Source: Bacteroidaceae bacterium
Lineage (GTDB): Bacteria; Bacteroidota; Bacteroidia; Bacteroidales; Bacteroidaceae
Reading direction: 5' to 3'
NCBI GenBank assembly: GCA_017935785.1
Contig: JAGBGU010000080.1
Span: 1 to 53,444 of the forward strand
DNA: 53,444 nt
A program made the translations under genes and the position numbers. Of the stretch, positions 24,540 to 33,126 are shown in pieces. A model generated the notes under the pieces. The model searched no databases. It worked only from the letters and a program-made list of their open reading frames with translations, and was not told where the DNA came from. The first letter of the stretch is position 1; each line of letters opens with the position of its first letter.

Positions 24540-24926
24540 TTAACGCTTGCTGAACTGGAAACGACGACGTGCCTTGGGACGTCCGGGCTTCTTACGCTCA
24601 ACTTCACGGCTGTCACGAGTCATGAAGCCTTCGGCACGCAGAGCCTTCTTGTCTTCGGCATTGATCTTTACCAAGGCGCGGGCAATAGCCAGACGAAGAG
24701 CCTGAGACTGGCCGGTGAAACCACCGCCGAACAGGTTTACCTTGATATCATATTTTTCAGCTACATCGAGCAGGTTCAGGGGCTGCTTAACAACGTACTG
24801 AAGGATTGAGCTGGGGAAATACTCAGTCAGATCTCTCTTATTGATGGTAATCTTTCCGGTACCCTCGGTTACATAAACGCGAGCTACGGCACATTTGCGG
24901 CGACCTAATGCATTAACTACTTCCAT
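24540..24926 (-). CDS. rpsI: 30S ribosomal protein S9
   Basis: This 128-aa ribosomal protein has a C-terminal tail that reaches the P-site tRNA. It begins MEVVNALGRRKCAVARVYV and ends GRPKARRRFQFSKR; the final Lys-Arg is the conserved P-site contact. The LFGGGFTGQSQALRLAIARA core is typical. It starts 8 bp after the rplM stop, the standard L13-S9 pair. Confidence 0.97.
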   Translation of the reverse strand: MEVVNALGRRKCAVARVYVTEGTGKITINKRDLTEYFPSSILQYVVKQPLNLLDVAEKYDIKVNLFGGGFTGQSQALRLAIARALVKINAEDKKALRAEGFMTRDSREVERKKPGRPKARRRFQFSKR

Positions 24927-24934
24927 CGCTTATA

Positions 24935-25396
24935 TTATTTATAGAGGTTAATATCAATTGACTTGGGGTTCTGGGCTACCTGGTTGTGCTCGGTTCCCTC
25001 GTATACATACAAGTTAGTAATCAGACGATCTGCCAACTTGTTCTTGGGCAGCATACCCTTAACCACCTTACGGATCAAACGGTCAGCACCGTTGGGCTTT
25101 GCCAGAATGCTGGCGGGAGTAGCCTCGCGCTGTCCACCGGGATAACCTGTATAAGAATAGTAGATACGGTCGGTCATCTTCTTACCGGTAAGCTTGATCT
25201 TGTCGGCATTGATAATAATCACATTGTCACCACAGTCTACATGAGGAGTAAACTCGGGCTTGTACTTGCCTCTCAGCAATTTTGCCACCTTTGTGCACAT
25301 ACGGCCCAGAACCTGGTCTGTAGCGTCAACCACAACCCATTCTTTCTTTACTGTAGCCTTGTTGGCCGAGATGGTCTTGTAACTCAAAGTGTCCAT
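24935..25396 (-). CDS. rplM: 50S ribosomal protein L13
   Basis: This 153-aa early-assembly protein of the large subunit has the motifs WVVVDATDQVLGRMCTKVAK, YKPEFTPHVDCGDNVIIINA and GMLPKNKLADRLITNLYVYE. It is the first gene of rplM-rpsI. A consensus promoter lies at 25537-25567, with a leader of about 135 nt that may be regulatory. Confidence 0.97.
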   Translation of the reverse strand: MDTLSYKTISANKATVKKEWVVVDATDQVLGRMCTKVAKLLRGKYKPEFTPHVDCGDNVIIINADKIKLTGKKMTDRIYYSYTGYPGGQREATPASILAKPNGADRLIRKVVKGMLPKNKLADRLITNLYVYEGTEHNQVAQNPKSIDINLYK

Positions 25397-25530
25397 TTCT
25401 TTGTCTTTGTTTGTTGAACTAAAAAACTTATTTCATTGTCTCTCAACACGATTCACGAACTGTCCGCCTGGCCAAAGAACGAACTATTCACACATGTTGT
25501 CGGGCTTTTTCTGCCCTTTCGATAATAATC
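25397..25530 (-). promoter_or_regulatory. 5' leader of rplM-rpsI
   Basis: The transcript predicted from the promoter at 25537-25567 has about 135 nt before the L13 start. It opens with a GGGC...GCCC hairpin (about 25501-25517) and continues with several short complementary blocks. Leaders of ribosomal-protein operons often bind one of their products. No known leader family was recognised by eye. Confidence 0.35.
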
Positions 25531-25536
25531 GGCGTG

Positions 25537-25567
25537 CAAAGGTACTACTTTTTCCGCAAACAGCAAA
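25537..25567 (-). promoter_or_regulatory. Promoter of rplM-rpsI
   Basis: On the minus strand, TTTG (25564-25567) and TACCTTTG (25537-25544) are separated by 19 bp, a full match to the Bacteroidetes -33/-7 pattern. The box is followed by C, as in strong promoters. Confidence 0.8.
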
Positions 25568-25676
25568 AGTTTTTCTGTTTTTTTCATTATTAGCTGTTTA
25601 CGGGAGTCTGAAATCTGCGGACAGGTAACTTTTTCCCCTGTGCAGCCGGCCTGGGTTTACAGAATTCCCCCACGCA

Positions 25677-25737
25677 CAAAACAAGCGGGCCAAAACCTTT
25701 GGCGGACACACTTCCGGCCCGATTGGTTTTGGCTCGC
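25677..25737 (-). terminator. Probable terminator of hisS
   Basis: GCGGGCCAAAACC (25685-25697) pairs with GGTTTTGGCTCGC (25725-25737) with one G-T wobble, around a 27-nt loop. On the minus strand the stem is followed by TTGTTTTG, a weak T tract. It sits 24 bp past the hisS stop. Confidence 0.6.
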
Positions 25738-25760
25738 CTTATTATTCTATATAATATGTA

Positions 25761-27116
25761 TTATGCCAGACTTGACAGCAATTGTGCGGCAGGGACCATC
25801 TGCTGTTCCCCGGTGGCCATGTTCTTCAGCGTGACCATTCCGGCGGCCATTTCGTTTTCGCCCACAAGTGCCACATAGGGTATGGACTTGAAGTTGGCAT
25901 ACTGCATCTGCTTCTTCATCTTTGCTGCATCGGGATATATTTCGGCACGTACTCCGGAAGCACGCAAACCGGACAGGATGGGCAGGCAATATTCCGTTTC
26001 CTTTTCGCCAAAATTGATGAAGAGGATTTGTGTGGCAGTTGTAACGGCCTCGGGATAGAGTTCCAACTGGTTCAGGACATCGTAAATCCGGTCCGCTCCG
26101 AAGCTGATACCCACGCCGCTTATTCCGGGCATACCGAAGATGCCGGTCAGATTGTCATAACGGCCGCCTCCGGTAATGCTTCCAATCTGAACGTCCAGCG
26201 CCTTCACCTCAAAGATGCATCCGGTATAATAGTTCAAGCCACGGGCCAGGGTGAGGTCCAGTTCCACCTGGGATGACAGTCCGGAAAGATGCTTCAGCAC
26301 GAACTCCACTTCGTCCACACCCTTGAGCCCCGTCTCGCTCTGTGCAAGAACCTGGCGCATGGTGGCCATCTTTTCCTCGTTGCTTCCTGACAGGTTTATA
26401 ATGGGCTGCAGCTTCTGGATGGCATCCTCGGAAAGTCCGCCGGCATGCAATTCTTCATTTACCTTATCCAGGCCAATCTTGTCCAGTTTGTCAATGGCCA
26501 CGGTAATGTCCACAATTCTGTCCGCCTCGCCGATCATCTCGGCAATACCGGTAAGTATCTTGCGGTTGTTAATCTTTATGCATACACGGATTCCGAACTT
26601 GCAGAACACGGTATCGACAATCTGCATCAGTTCCACCTCGTTCAGCAGGCTGTCAGAACCCACCACGTCGGCATCGCACTGATAAAACTCACGATAACGG
26701 CCTTTCTGGGGACGGTCTGCACGCCAAACCGGCTGAATCTGGTAACGGCGGAACGGCAGGGTCAGTTCCTCGCGGTGCTGTACCACATAACGGGCAAAAG
26801 GAACCGTAAGGTCGTAGCGCAACCCTTTCTCGCAGAGCTGTGCCGCCAATTTTCCGGTGGCACCCTTGGCCAAGTCTTCTTCAGACACTCCGCGAAGGAA
26901 ATCGCCGCTATTGAGAATCTTGAACAAAAGCTTGTCCCCTTCTTCTCCGTACTTGCCCATGAGCGTACCCAGATTCTCCATGGCCGGAGTTTCAATCTGC
27001 TGGAAGCCGTAAAGGGCATAGACTTCGCGAATGGTATTGAATATGTAATTGCGACGGGCCATCTCTTGTGGTCCGAAATCTCTTGTTCCCTTTGGAATAT
27101 TGGGTTTTTGTGCCAT
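25761..27116 (-). CDS. hisS: Histidyl-tRNA synthetase
   Basis: This 451-aa class II aminoacyl-tRNA synthetase charges tRNA-His. It begins [25 protein letters not shown]. Motif 2 reads [29 protein letters not shown] (in two parts), and the histidine-specific and motif 3 region contains [15 protein letters not shown] and [12 protein letters not shown]. The C-terminal anticodon-binding alpha/beta domain follows. It is monocistronic with a good promoter at 27146-27178, divergent from the zinc-hook gene. Confidence 0.97.
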   Translation of the reverse strand: MAQKPNIPKGTRDFGPQEMARRNYIFNTIREVYALYGFQQIETPAMENLGTLMGKYGEEGDKLLFKILNSGDFLRGVSEEDLAKGATGKLAAQLCEKGLRYDLTVPFARYVVQHREELTLPFRRYQIQPVWRADRPQKGRYREFYQCDADVVGSDSLLNEVELMQIVDTVFCKFGIRVCIKINNRKILTGIAEMIGEADRIVDITVAIDKLDKIGLDKVNEELHAGGLSEDAIQKLQPIINLSGSNEEKMATMRQVLAQSETGLKGVDEVEFVLKHLSGLSSQVELDLTLARGLNYYTGCIFEVKALDVQIGSITGGGRYDNLTGIFGMPGISGVGISFGADRIYDVLNQLELYPEAVTTATQILFINFGEKETEYCLPILSGLRASGVRAEIYPDAAKMKKQMQYANFKSIPYVALVGENEMAAGMVTLKNMATGEQQMVPAAQLLSSLA

Positions 27117-27145
27117 TTTCTTTTTCGGTTTTTAAAATTGATGGC

Positions 27146-27178
27146 GCAAAGTTAGTGGAAAAATACGGGTATTACAAA
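27146..27178 (-). promoter_or_regulatory. Promoter of hisS
   Basis: On the minus strand, TTTG (27175-27178) and TAACTTTGC (27146-27154) are separated by 20 bp. The transcript leader would be about 25 nt. It lies back to back with the zinc-hook gene promoter. Confidence 0.8.
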
Positions 27179-27188
27179 AAAAAGATGT

Positions 27189-27196
27189 TATCTTTG
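27189..27196 (+). promoter_or_regulatory. Promoter -7 element of the zinc-hook gene
   Basis: TATCTTTG followed by C matches the -7 consensus. It lies 18 bp before the chosen ATG at 27215, so the leader would be only about 12 nt, and it excludes the upstream in-frame ATGs as normal starts. The -33 element is not clear. Confidence 0.65.
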
Positions 27197-27214
27197 CGGC
27201 AAATTTACCAGCAG

Positions 27215-29944
27215 ATGAACTTTTTCGGAAAAAATAAAGATAAAAAGGCCAAGGACGTTCAAGAGTATACAGTTCCACAGCCACAACAGGAATGGGTAAG
27301 GCAAGAAACACTCAGGCAACAACGCCCGAGAGAGTTGATGACAACGGCGCAACTCCAGCGCACCCGTGAAGCCAAACGGCTTGCAGAAACCAAACGCAAC
27401 AACCTGGAGGAAAGCATCAGAAGGCTTAACGACCAGCAAGAGTGGCTTCGCAAATACACCCAACTGACTTTGCGTCTAAAGGAAGAAAAAGACCGTCTGT
27501 ACCAGCTAAACAAGGAACAGAACGCCATTTCCAAAGAAAAAGAAAGTCTGAACAGATACGAGTCTTTCGAGGTCATTCTGGGCGACTTTGAGCGAATGCT
27601 TATCCTAAAAAGGCTTGTTGAGGAAAACAGAAAGCAGCTAACCGACGTAGGGCACAAGGCGGACACCCTCCAGATACAATGGGAGGAACAGCTCAAACGC
27701 ATGAAACAACTAATGGAAGAGCACGAAAAAGCCTCCATTATGCTGCACCAATCACAGGACCAGATTGCACAAGGACACTATCTTGACGGAATGGTAAGCT
27801 CACTTTCGGCAGAAAAAGACAATCTGCAAGAATTTATCGTACAGTTTGCTTCACAGAAAGAAGCGCTTGAGCAACAAGCAGAATCGCAGGCAGAAGAAAA
27901 CGAAATTATGAAGGCCGAGCTAGAACGGCAAAGAGCCGGCAGGCAAAGTATTGAAATGCACGAAAGCATGATAAACCAGACTAAAAGCATTTTAATACAA
28001 CTGGACCACCTAAGCGAGCTGAAGGCCAGTCTGTCAAGTTATGCAAACAGACAAAAAGAGCGTAACAAAAAGCAGAACGAGCTTAATGAACAGTTGGGCC
28101 GCACATTTACCCAATACCAAGAGGCAGAGGCCAAAATGCAGACATATAATGATGAGTTGCAGGTACACCGGAAAGAAATAAAAGGCCTGGACAGCTACCA
28201 GCTTCAGGAACGCGCCATGCAACTCAAAAGCCGCAGACAGATGCTGCTCTCGGCCATGTCTCTTTGGAACCGCATCTGCACCGGCTATACCATTATAGAG
28301 GAGAAAAGACAACTGTTGAATGCGCTCCGACTAAAAATTGACCATACCGGAACCAACCTGAAGGAACTTGAGACGGAGATAAACAAGCTGAGCCGCATGT
28401 GTCAGGAAAAGGAATACACCTATCTGCTCAGCAAGGGACAAGACATTATACAATTGAGGGCAGACCTGCAAGAAGGTTCAGGATGCCCCGTATGCGGCGC
28501 CACACACCACCCCTACCACAGCGACACCATGCTGGAACAGAGCAAGCTCATCAGTGAATTCAAAACCGAATTTGAATTACTGAATGCCGAACTCCAGAAC
28601 AAAAAAGCCTTGAGAACGGATATGAGGTTAGAGCTCAGCGAAATGCAGGGCCAGCGCAAAGCGGAAGAGGCCACACTGCTCACTGCCCTACAACGCCAGG
28701 AAGAGGATGTTAAGGAATGGCAGTTGTTCAGCACGCTGGACATCAGTTTCCATGACTGCACGCCAAGCACCAACAGAGAAGCCCGAATGGCCATGATAAG
28801 GCAATTGGTTGTCAATGTGACTAAAGATGAGGAAGAGGCACAGAAGAAACTGGACTTCTTCAATTTCCGCCAAAACAGCATTACGGAACTGAGCGAAAAA
28901 ATAGCCAATCTGGAGATACAGAAGAGCGAACTGAGCACCCGCCTGAATGAAGTCAACACCAGTTGCCAAGTCATGGCCGGACAGGTAGACTACATACAGG
29001 AAGACATTGACTACGCCAACCGCCACTTCAGACAACTGTATGAAAGCATAGGCGCAGCAATGACCATACCAGACTGGTTTACCGAATGGGAGAACAACAA
29101 CGAGAATCTGAAACAGCGCATACTGCAACTTGCAGACGGATGGGAAATTGTCAACAGCAAGATAAGGAGCACAAAAGAAGACCTGCAAGAAGGAGAATAC
29201 AACCTGGCCAAATTACAACTGCAGATCCAGGTTATCAGTCAGATAATTGACACGCTAACTTCCAGACAGAAAGAATGTACCGCAGACATACAGGAATGCC
29301 ACAAACAACATGAAAAAGCTGTGGGAGAATCAGAAGCCAAAGATTATTATCTGAAACTGCACAAACTGGCGACAACCGCATACGATAATCTCTACCAGGA
29401 ACAGGAACACACCCTGCAGATGCGAAATGAAATAGCTTCGCAACAGGGACTAATGAAAGCCGTTGCCCAATGGGGAGAGGACATAAACGAACGGCATTCT
29501 GCACAGAGACAGAAACTCGACTTATGGATTCACAATTATAACGCACAGAATCCCCCAGTACAATATTCGGAACTGGAACAGTTATTCCAAGAGCCAAACG
29601 ACTGGGCAGCCATTCGTATGAAAGTACGGGAACTGCATACAGGCATCAGAATTTGCCAGGCCAGAATAGAACAGATACAGGCTGAACTGACTGTAATGCA
29701 AGCCGAAGGCGGAAGAATGTATATTCAAGAGGATAATGCCAATATGCAGGAAACATTGGTGGCGCAACGCGCCGGCCTCGAACAAAAACTACATGATATC
29801 ACTCTGCAAATAGCCAAGCTCGACATTGCGCTTGAAGAACATGAGAAAGCTTCACTAGAGGGAACTGAAACAGAAAACATTACACAAGCAACCTCAGAAC
29901 AGACAACGGAAGGAAACGCAGTTAGTCCTACCGGTATTTCCTGA
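27215..29944 (+). CDS. Rad50/SbcC-like zinc-hook coiled-coil protein without ATPase heads
   Basis: This 909-aa protein is almost wholly predicted coiled coil (heptad-rich Glu/Lys/Gln/Leu), with one central break at GSGCPVCGATHHPY. Its CPVC, residues 424-427, is the CxxC zinc hook of SbcC/Rad50. Flanking text such as the run before YESFEVILGDFERM resembles the SbcC arm. No Walker A precedes the first helix, and no signature or Walker B motif follows the second arm. The protein instead begins MNFFGKNKDKKAK and ends in a disordered Thr/Glu tail. It could be a free-standing hook or tether, a decayed SbcC, or an SMC-like scaffold. The start was set by the promoter at 27189-27196. Its 3' end overlaps recQ by 17 bp. 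No SbcD gene is nearby. Confidence 0.8.
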   Translation: MNFFGKNKDKKAKDVQEYTVPQPQQEWVRQETLRQQRPRELMTTAQLQRTREAKRLAETKRNNLEESIRRLNDQQEWLRKYTQLTLRLKEEKDRLYQLNKEQNAISKEKESLNRYESFEVILGDFERMLILKRLVEENRKQLTDVGHKADTLQIQWEEQLKRMKQLMEEHEKASIMLHQSQDQIAQGHYLDGMVSSLSAEKDNLQEFIVQFASQKEALEQQAESQAEENEIMKAELERQRAGRQSIEMHESMINQTKSILIQLDHLSELKASLSSYANRQKERNKKQNELNEQLGRTFTQYQEAEAKMQTYNDELQVHRKEIKGLDSYQLQERAMQLKSRRQMLLSAMSLWNRICTGYTIIEEKRQLLNALRLKIDHTGTNLKELETEINKLSRMCQEKEYTYLLSKGQDIIQLRADLQEGSGCPVCGATHHPYHSDTMLEQSKLISEFKTEFELLNAELQNKKALRTDMRLELSEMQGQRKAEEATLLTALQRQEEDVKEWQLFSTLDISFHDCTPSTNREARMAMIRQLVVNVTKDEEEAQKKLDFFNFRQNSITELSEKIANLEIQKSELSTRLNEVNTSCQVMAGQVDYIQEDIDYANRHFRQLYESIGAAMTIPDWFTEWENNNENLKQRILQLADGWEIVNSKIRSTKEDLQEGEYNLAKLQLQIQVISQIIDTLTSRQKECTADIQECHKQHEKAVGESEAKDYYLKLHKLATTAYDNLYQEQEHTLQMRNEIASQQGLMKAVAQWGEDINERHSAQRQKLDLWIHNYNAQNPPVQYSELEQLFQEPNDWAAIRMKVRELHTGIRICQARIEQIQAELTVMQAEGGRMYIQEDNANMQETLVAQRAGLEQKLHDITLQIAKLDIALEEHEKASLEGTETENITQATSEQTTEGNAVSPTGIS

Positions 29945-31751
29945 TAACTTCAAGGAAAACCGCACCATACTTTTTGCATTTGTAGTCGCCTATTCCTGGA
30001 GTTTCGCCAAATTCGTCCAGATTACAGGGCTTTCTTGCAGACAACGTACGAAGCACATTGTCAGAGAACACAATATATGGAGGCAGATTCTGCTCTTGAG
30101 CCAACCGCTTGCGCAAGTCGCGTAAGTCACCGAACAAAGCCTCATCCATAATCTGCGCAGAGTCCGTTTCCGGCAGAGCCAAATCCAGTTTGCGCTGTAG
30201 TTCTTTTGCAGTTTTCCTACGGCGTGGATGAGGTTCTTCCTCCCTTTGCGGTATTGCCAATGTCGCTGTCTGGCGTCCGTAAAGCACATCAAGGCCCGCA
30301 TCTGTTATGCGAAGATAATTATAACGGTCATACTGAATTTCCACAAAGCCCATCTGTAACATTTGCAAAAGATAATCGTTCCAGTCTCGACGAGGCACAT
30401 CGCGCCCCACCCCAAATGTTTTTATCGCATGAAGATTCTTTTGTCTGACTTCAGCAGAATAACTGCCACACAAAACATCCACAACCATTCGCAATGTCAA
30501 TTCTGAATTTCCTCTTACGATGGCACTCAATGCTTTCTGAATCAATATGGTTCCGTCGAAACGCTGAGGCGGATGCTGGCACACATCACAATGTCCGCAC
30601 TCACACAAATAGGGCTGGCCAAAATAATTCAGCAGGATACGCCGGCGACATACATTTGACTCGGCATACTCCTGCATTCGTCTGAGCCTTTCCATATTTA
30701 TTTCGCGCTGGCCGCTATCCAGAGCAAACCTGTTCAATTGAATTATATCAGATACATTATAGAAAAGCAACGTGTCTGACCGCAGACCATCACGACCGGC
30801 ACGACCGATTTCCTGATAGAAATTCTCTATACTTTTAGGCAGGTTATAATGTATCACAAAACGTACATTACTCTTGTTTATGCCCATTCCGAAAGCAATG
30901 GTGGCGCAGACTATCTGTACACGGTCGCACACAAAATCGTTCTGCGCCTTTTCACGTTCCTCCACAGTCAGCCCGGCATGATAAACTGCAGTTGTAAACT
31001 GATGGCTCCGCAAATAAGCCGCCACACTTTCTGTGGTTTTTCTGCTCATACAATATATTATGCCACAATCATGCTGATGACGTAACATAAATTGCAGAAT
31101 AGCCTGGTTGCGTTCTTTAGTGTTCATTCCCCTTTTCACATCAAGATTCAGATTAGGACGGTCAAAAGAAGACACAAACATCCGTGCATTGGGGATATGA
31201 AGCTGTTCAAGTATATCCGTCCGCGTTACTTTATCCGCTGTCGCAGTCAATGCCACAATGGGCACATTAGGAAAGGTTTCGCGCAATATTCCCAACTGTG
31301 CGTATTCTGGGCGGAAATCGTGCCCCCAAGCTGAGATACAATGCGCTTCGTCTATGGCAAACAGGGATATCTCTACGTTCTCTTGCAAAAAAGGGAGCTC
31401 GACCAGCAATCTTTCAGGCGATACATACAACAACTTTATCATACCCTGGGCACACTCTCTGCGCACCAGCATATTTTCGGTTTCGGAAACAGCGCTATTA
31501 ATTGCACGCGCAGCAATGCCATTGGCCTGCAAAGACTCCACCTGGTCTTTCATGAGAGAGAGCAAAGGAGACACCACTACGGTAACCCCATTCATCATCA
31601 ATGCCGGCAACTGATAACACATGCTTTTGCCTCCGCCGGTGGGCATCAGTACCAAAGCATCTTTCCCATCAAGCAAATGTTGAATAATCTCACGCTGTTT
31701 TGGACGAAAAGCGCTGTACCCAAAATACTGCTTCAAAACATTTTCCATCAT
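29928..31751 (-). CDS. recQ: ATP-dependent DNA helicase RecQ
   Basis: This 607-aa 3'-5' superfamily 2 helicase acts in recombination and replication-fork repair. Walker A is TGGGKS (residues 38-43) and the DEAH box is FAIDEAHCISAWGHDFRP. Motif V/VI text includes FGMGINKSNVRFVIHYNLP and EIGRAGRDG. The zinc-binding part of the RQC domain supplies cysteines in CRRRILLNYFG and CECGHCDVC, a winged helix follows, and an HRDC domain closes the protein (PPYIVFSDNVLRTLSARKP). It has all canonical domains. It converges on the zinc-hook gene with a 17-bp overlap and diverges from the AraC-type gene. A TATCTTTG box lies at 31780-31787. Confidence 0.96.
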   Translation of the reverse strand: MMENVLKQYFGYSAFRPKQREIIQHLLDGKDALVLMPTGGGKSMCYQLPALMMNGVTVVVSPLLSLMKDQVESLQANGIAARAINSAVSETENMLVRRECAQGMIKLLYVSPERLLVELPFLQENVEISLFAIDEAHCISAWGHDFRPEYAQLGILRETFPNVPIVALTATADKVTRTDILEQLHIPNARMFVSSFDRPNLNLDVKRGMNTKERNQAILQFMLRHQHDCGIIYCMSRKTTESVAAYLRSHQFTTAVYHAGLTVEEREKAQNDFVCDRVQIVCATIAFGMGINKSNVRFVIHYNLPKSIENFYQEIGRAGRDGLRSDTLLFYNVSDIIQLNRFALDSGQREINMERLRRMQEYAESNVCRRRILLNYFGQPYLCECGHCDVCQHPPQRFDGTILIQKALSAIVRGNSELTLRMVVDVLCGSYSAEVRQKNLHAIKTFGVGRDVPRRDWNDYLLQMLQMGFVEIQYDRYNYLRITDAGLDVLYGRQTATLAIPQREEEPHPRRRKTAKELQRKLDLALPETDSAQIMDEALFGDLRDLRKRLAQEQNLPPYIVFSDNVLRTLSARKPCNLDEFGETPGIGDYKCKKYGAVFLEVIRKYR

Positions 31752-31779
31752 TCGAGCTCTGAATTTCGCTTTTTTATGA

Positions 31780-31787
31780 CAAAGATA
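31780..31787 (-). promoter_or_regulatory. Promoter -7 element of recQ
   Basis: The minus strand reads TATCTTTG, 29 bp before the recQ start. A TTTG lies 16 bp further upstream, closer than the usual 20 bp. Confidence 0.55.
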
Positions 31788-31831
31788 TCATTTTTTTATG
31801 TTACAAACACCTATCTATAAAGTTTTTTTAT

Positions 31832-31839
31832 TAACTTTG
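31832..31839 (+). promoter_or_regulatory. Promoter -7 element of the AraC-type gene
   Basis: TAACTTTG followed by T and G matches the -7 pattern, 44 bp before the chosen start at 31883. It is divergent from the recQ promoter, so one regulator could act on both. Confidence 0.6.
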
Positions 31840-31882
31840 TAGCAAATAAATTTTATTGACAATCTTTTTAAAATTAAATAGC

Positions 31883-32404
31883 ATGGCAAAATACAACCTC
31901 ACTGAGAAAAAGAGCAAGGCTCCTCTTTATAGGTCGTTACTCAATGCTGACATGATAGAGGATTTGTTTGAAAAAATCATGGCAAAGTTTGTTGTGGAAA
32001 AGAAATATCGCGATCCAGAATATTCAGCAAAGGAAATGGCAGAAGAACTTGGCACCAATACACGCTATATCAGTGCTGTCATTAACATGCGCTATCAGGA
32101 CAACTATTCGCAAATGGTCAATGAGTTCCGTATCCGTGAGGCAATGTATCTGCTAAAAAACTTTCAATCAAGAAAAATGACAATGGAAGACATTGCATTG
32201 AATGTAGGTTTTTCCAACAGACAGTCATTTTATAGCGCTTTTTACAAACGAACCGGAATGACCCCACGCGAATTCAGGCAACAAAACGAAACGGAACTGC
32301 TGGGAAAACTGGATGAAAGGCGGAAGAAAGTAAAAGAAAGACGTATACGGAAAAAGCAGGAAACTTCCGCATATCCAAAAGACGGACAAGAGGTACAATT
32401 ATAA
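31883..32404 (+). CDS. Single-domain AraC-type transcriptional regulator
   Basis: This 173-aa protein consists of a short N-terminal segment and an AraC/XylS double helix-turn-helix. The first HTH is around EYSAKEMAEELGTNTRYISA and the second around MEDIALNVGFSNRQSFYSAF, with the typical KRTGMTPREFRQ ending. No sugar-binding or other sensor domain is present, so it may respond through a partner or through its own abundance. The tail is Lys/Arg-rich (ERRKKVKERRIRKKQ). The start at 31883 follows the promoter and skips a short hydrophobic lead with no family match. It diverges from recQ and precedes the alkylation-repair-like gene by 73 bp. The targets are unknown. Confidence 0.85.
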   Translation: MAKYNLTEKKSKAPLYRSLLNADMIEDLFEKIMAKFVVEKKYRDPEYSAKEMAEELGTNTRYISAVINMRYQDNYSQMVNEFRIREAMYLLKNFQSRKMTMEDIALNVGFSNRQSFYSAFYKRTGMTPREFRQQNETELLGKLDERRKKVKERRIRKKQETSAYPKDGQEVQL

Positions 32405-32477
32405 TTCAGCAACCAAGGGAAACAGAATAAACACATTGCTTCTGTTTCCCAATCTTTTTCTATATCCCAAAAACAAA

Positions 32478-33029
32478 ATGACAACCGAAGATACTGTTAA
32501 GGAAATAAAAAAAGCATTGCGTTCGGCCATGAACGGGGTGCTTTCAGCACAAATGCGACAAGCCGGAATGCCCTACCGGCTGGTTTTCGGTGTGGAGTTG
32601 CCACGGCTTACCGAAATTGCAAAAGAATTCTCTCCGGGCAGGCCATTGGCCCAAGCCCTTTGGAATGAGCCCATACGCGAATGCAAGATTCTGGCGTCCA
32701 TGCTTATGCCTAAAGAAGAAATGTTTCCTGAAATGGCAGAAATATGGACCGAAGAAATGCCCACAGCCGAAATTGCGCAAACAACCGTCATGTACCTGCT
32801 GAGCAAAACATCATGGGCAGCCGATACGGCCTTCCAGTGGATTGCCGGAGAGCACCCGATGCGACAACTTTGCGGTTACCTGATACTGGCTCGCCTAATC
32901 TCACAAGGAACAGAATTTAACACTCCTTCCATCCTCGAAATTCAGGACCAGGCCGAAGCAACTCTTCCACAAGCAGACCTGCATTTACAAAAAGCCATCC
33001 GCGCTGTGTTAGACAGATTGGAGACATGA
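32478..33029 (+). CDS. Small DNA-alkylation-repair-like HEAT protein
   Basis: This 183-aa helical protein resembles a short version of the AlkD/DNA-alkylation-repair (HEAT-like) family: MRQAGMPYRLVFGVELPRL, EPIRECKILASMLMPKEEM, AQTTVMYLLSKTSWAADTAF. The Trp/Asp region that marks alkyl-base glycosylases (NWDxxD) is not obvious, so catalysis is uncertain. The start at 32478 was preferred because upstream residues are hydrophobic and atypical. A fuller AlkD-like gene exists at 40085-40837. It is probably transcribed with the AraC-type gene. It could also be a HEAT-repeat protein with another role. Confidence 0.7.
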   Translation: MTTEDTVKEIKKALRSAMNGVLSAQMRQAGMPYRLVFGVELPRLTEIAKEFSPGRPLAQALWNEPIRECKILASMLMPKEEMFPEMAEIWTEEMPTAEIAQTTVMYLLSKTSWAADTAFQWIAGEHPMRQLCGYLILARLISQGTEFNTPSILEIQDQAEATLPQADLHLQKAIRAVLDRLET

Positions 33030-33109
33030 TAAAAATGCTTTCCCAATCAAAAAATGTCTAATTTGGAAAATTCTGCCTCATTTCTTATTCTTCCTTAAAA
33101 TAAATTCGT

Positions 33110-33117
33110 TATCTTTG
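33110..33117 (+). promoter_or_regulatory. Promoter -7 element of fur-purA
   Basis: TATCTTTG lies only 9 bp before the Fur start codon, so the transcript is expected to be leaderless or nearly so. A -33 TTG is not clear. Confidence 0.6.
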
Positions 33118-33126
33118 TAGCCACTG

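Noticed and set aside
27068..27214. Longer N-terminus for the zinc-hook protein
   Set aside because: The extension would overlap the promoter at 27189-27196 and the hisS start, and adds hydrophobic residues with no Walker A motif.
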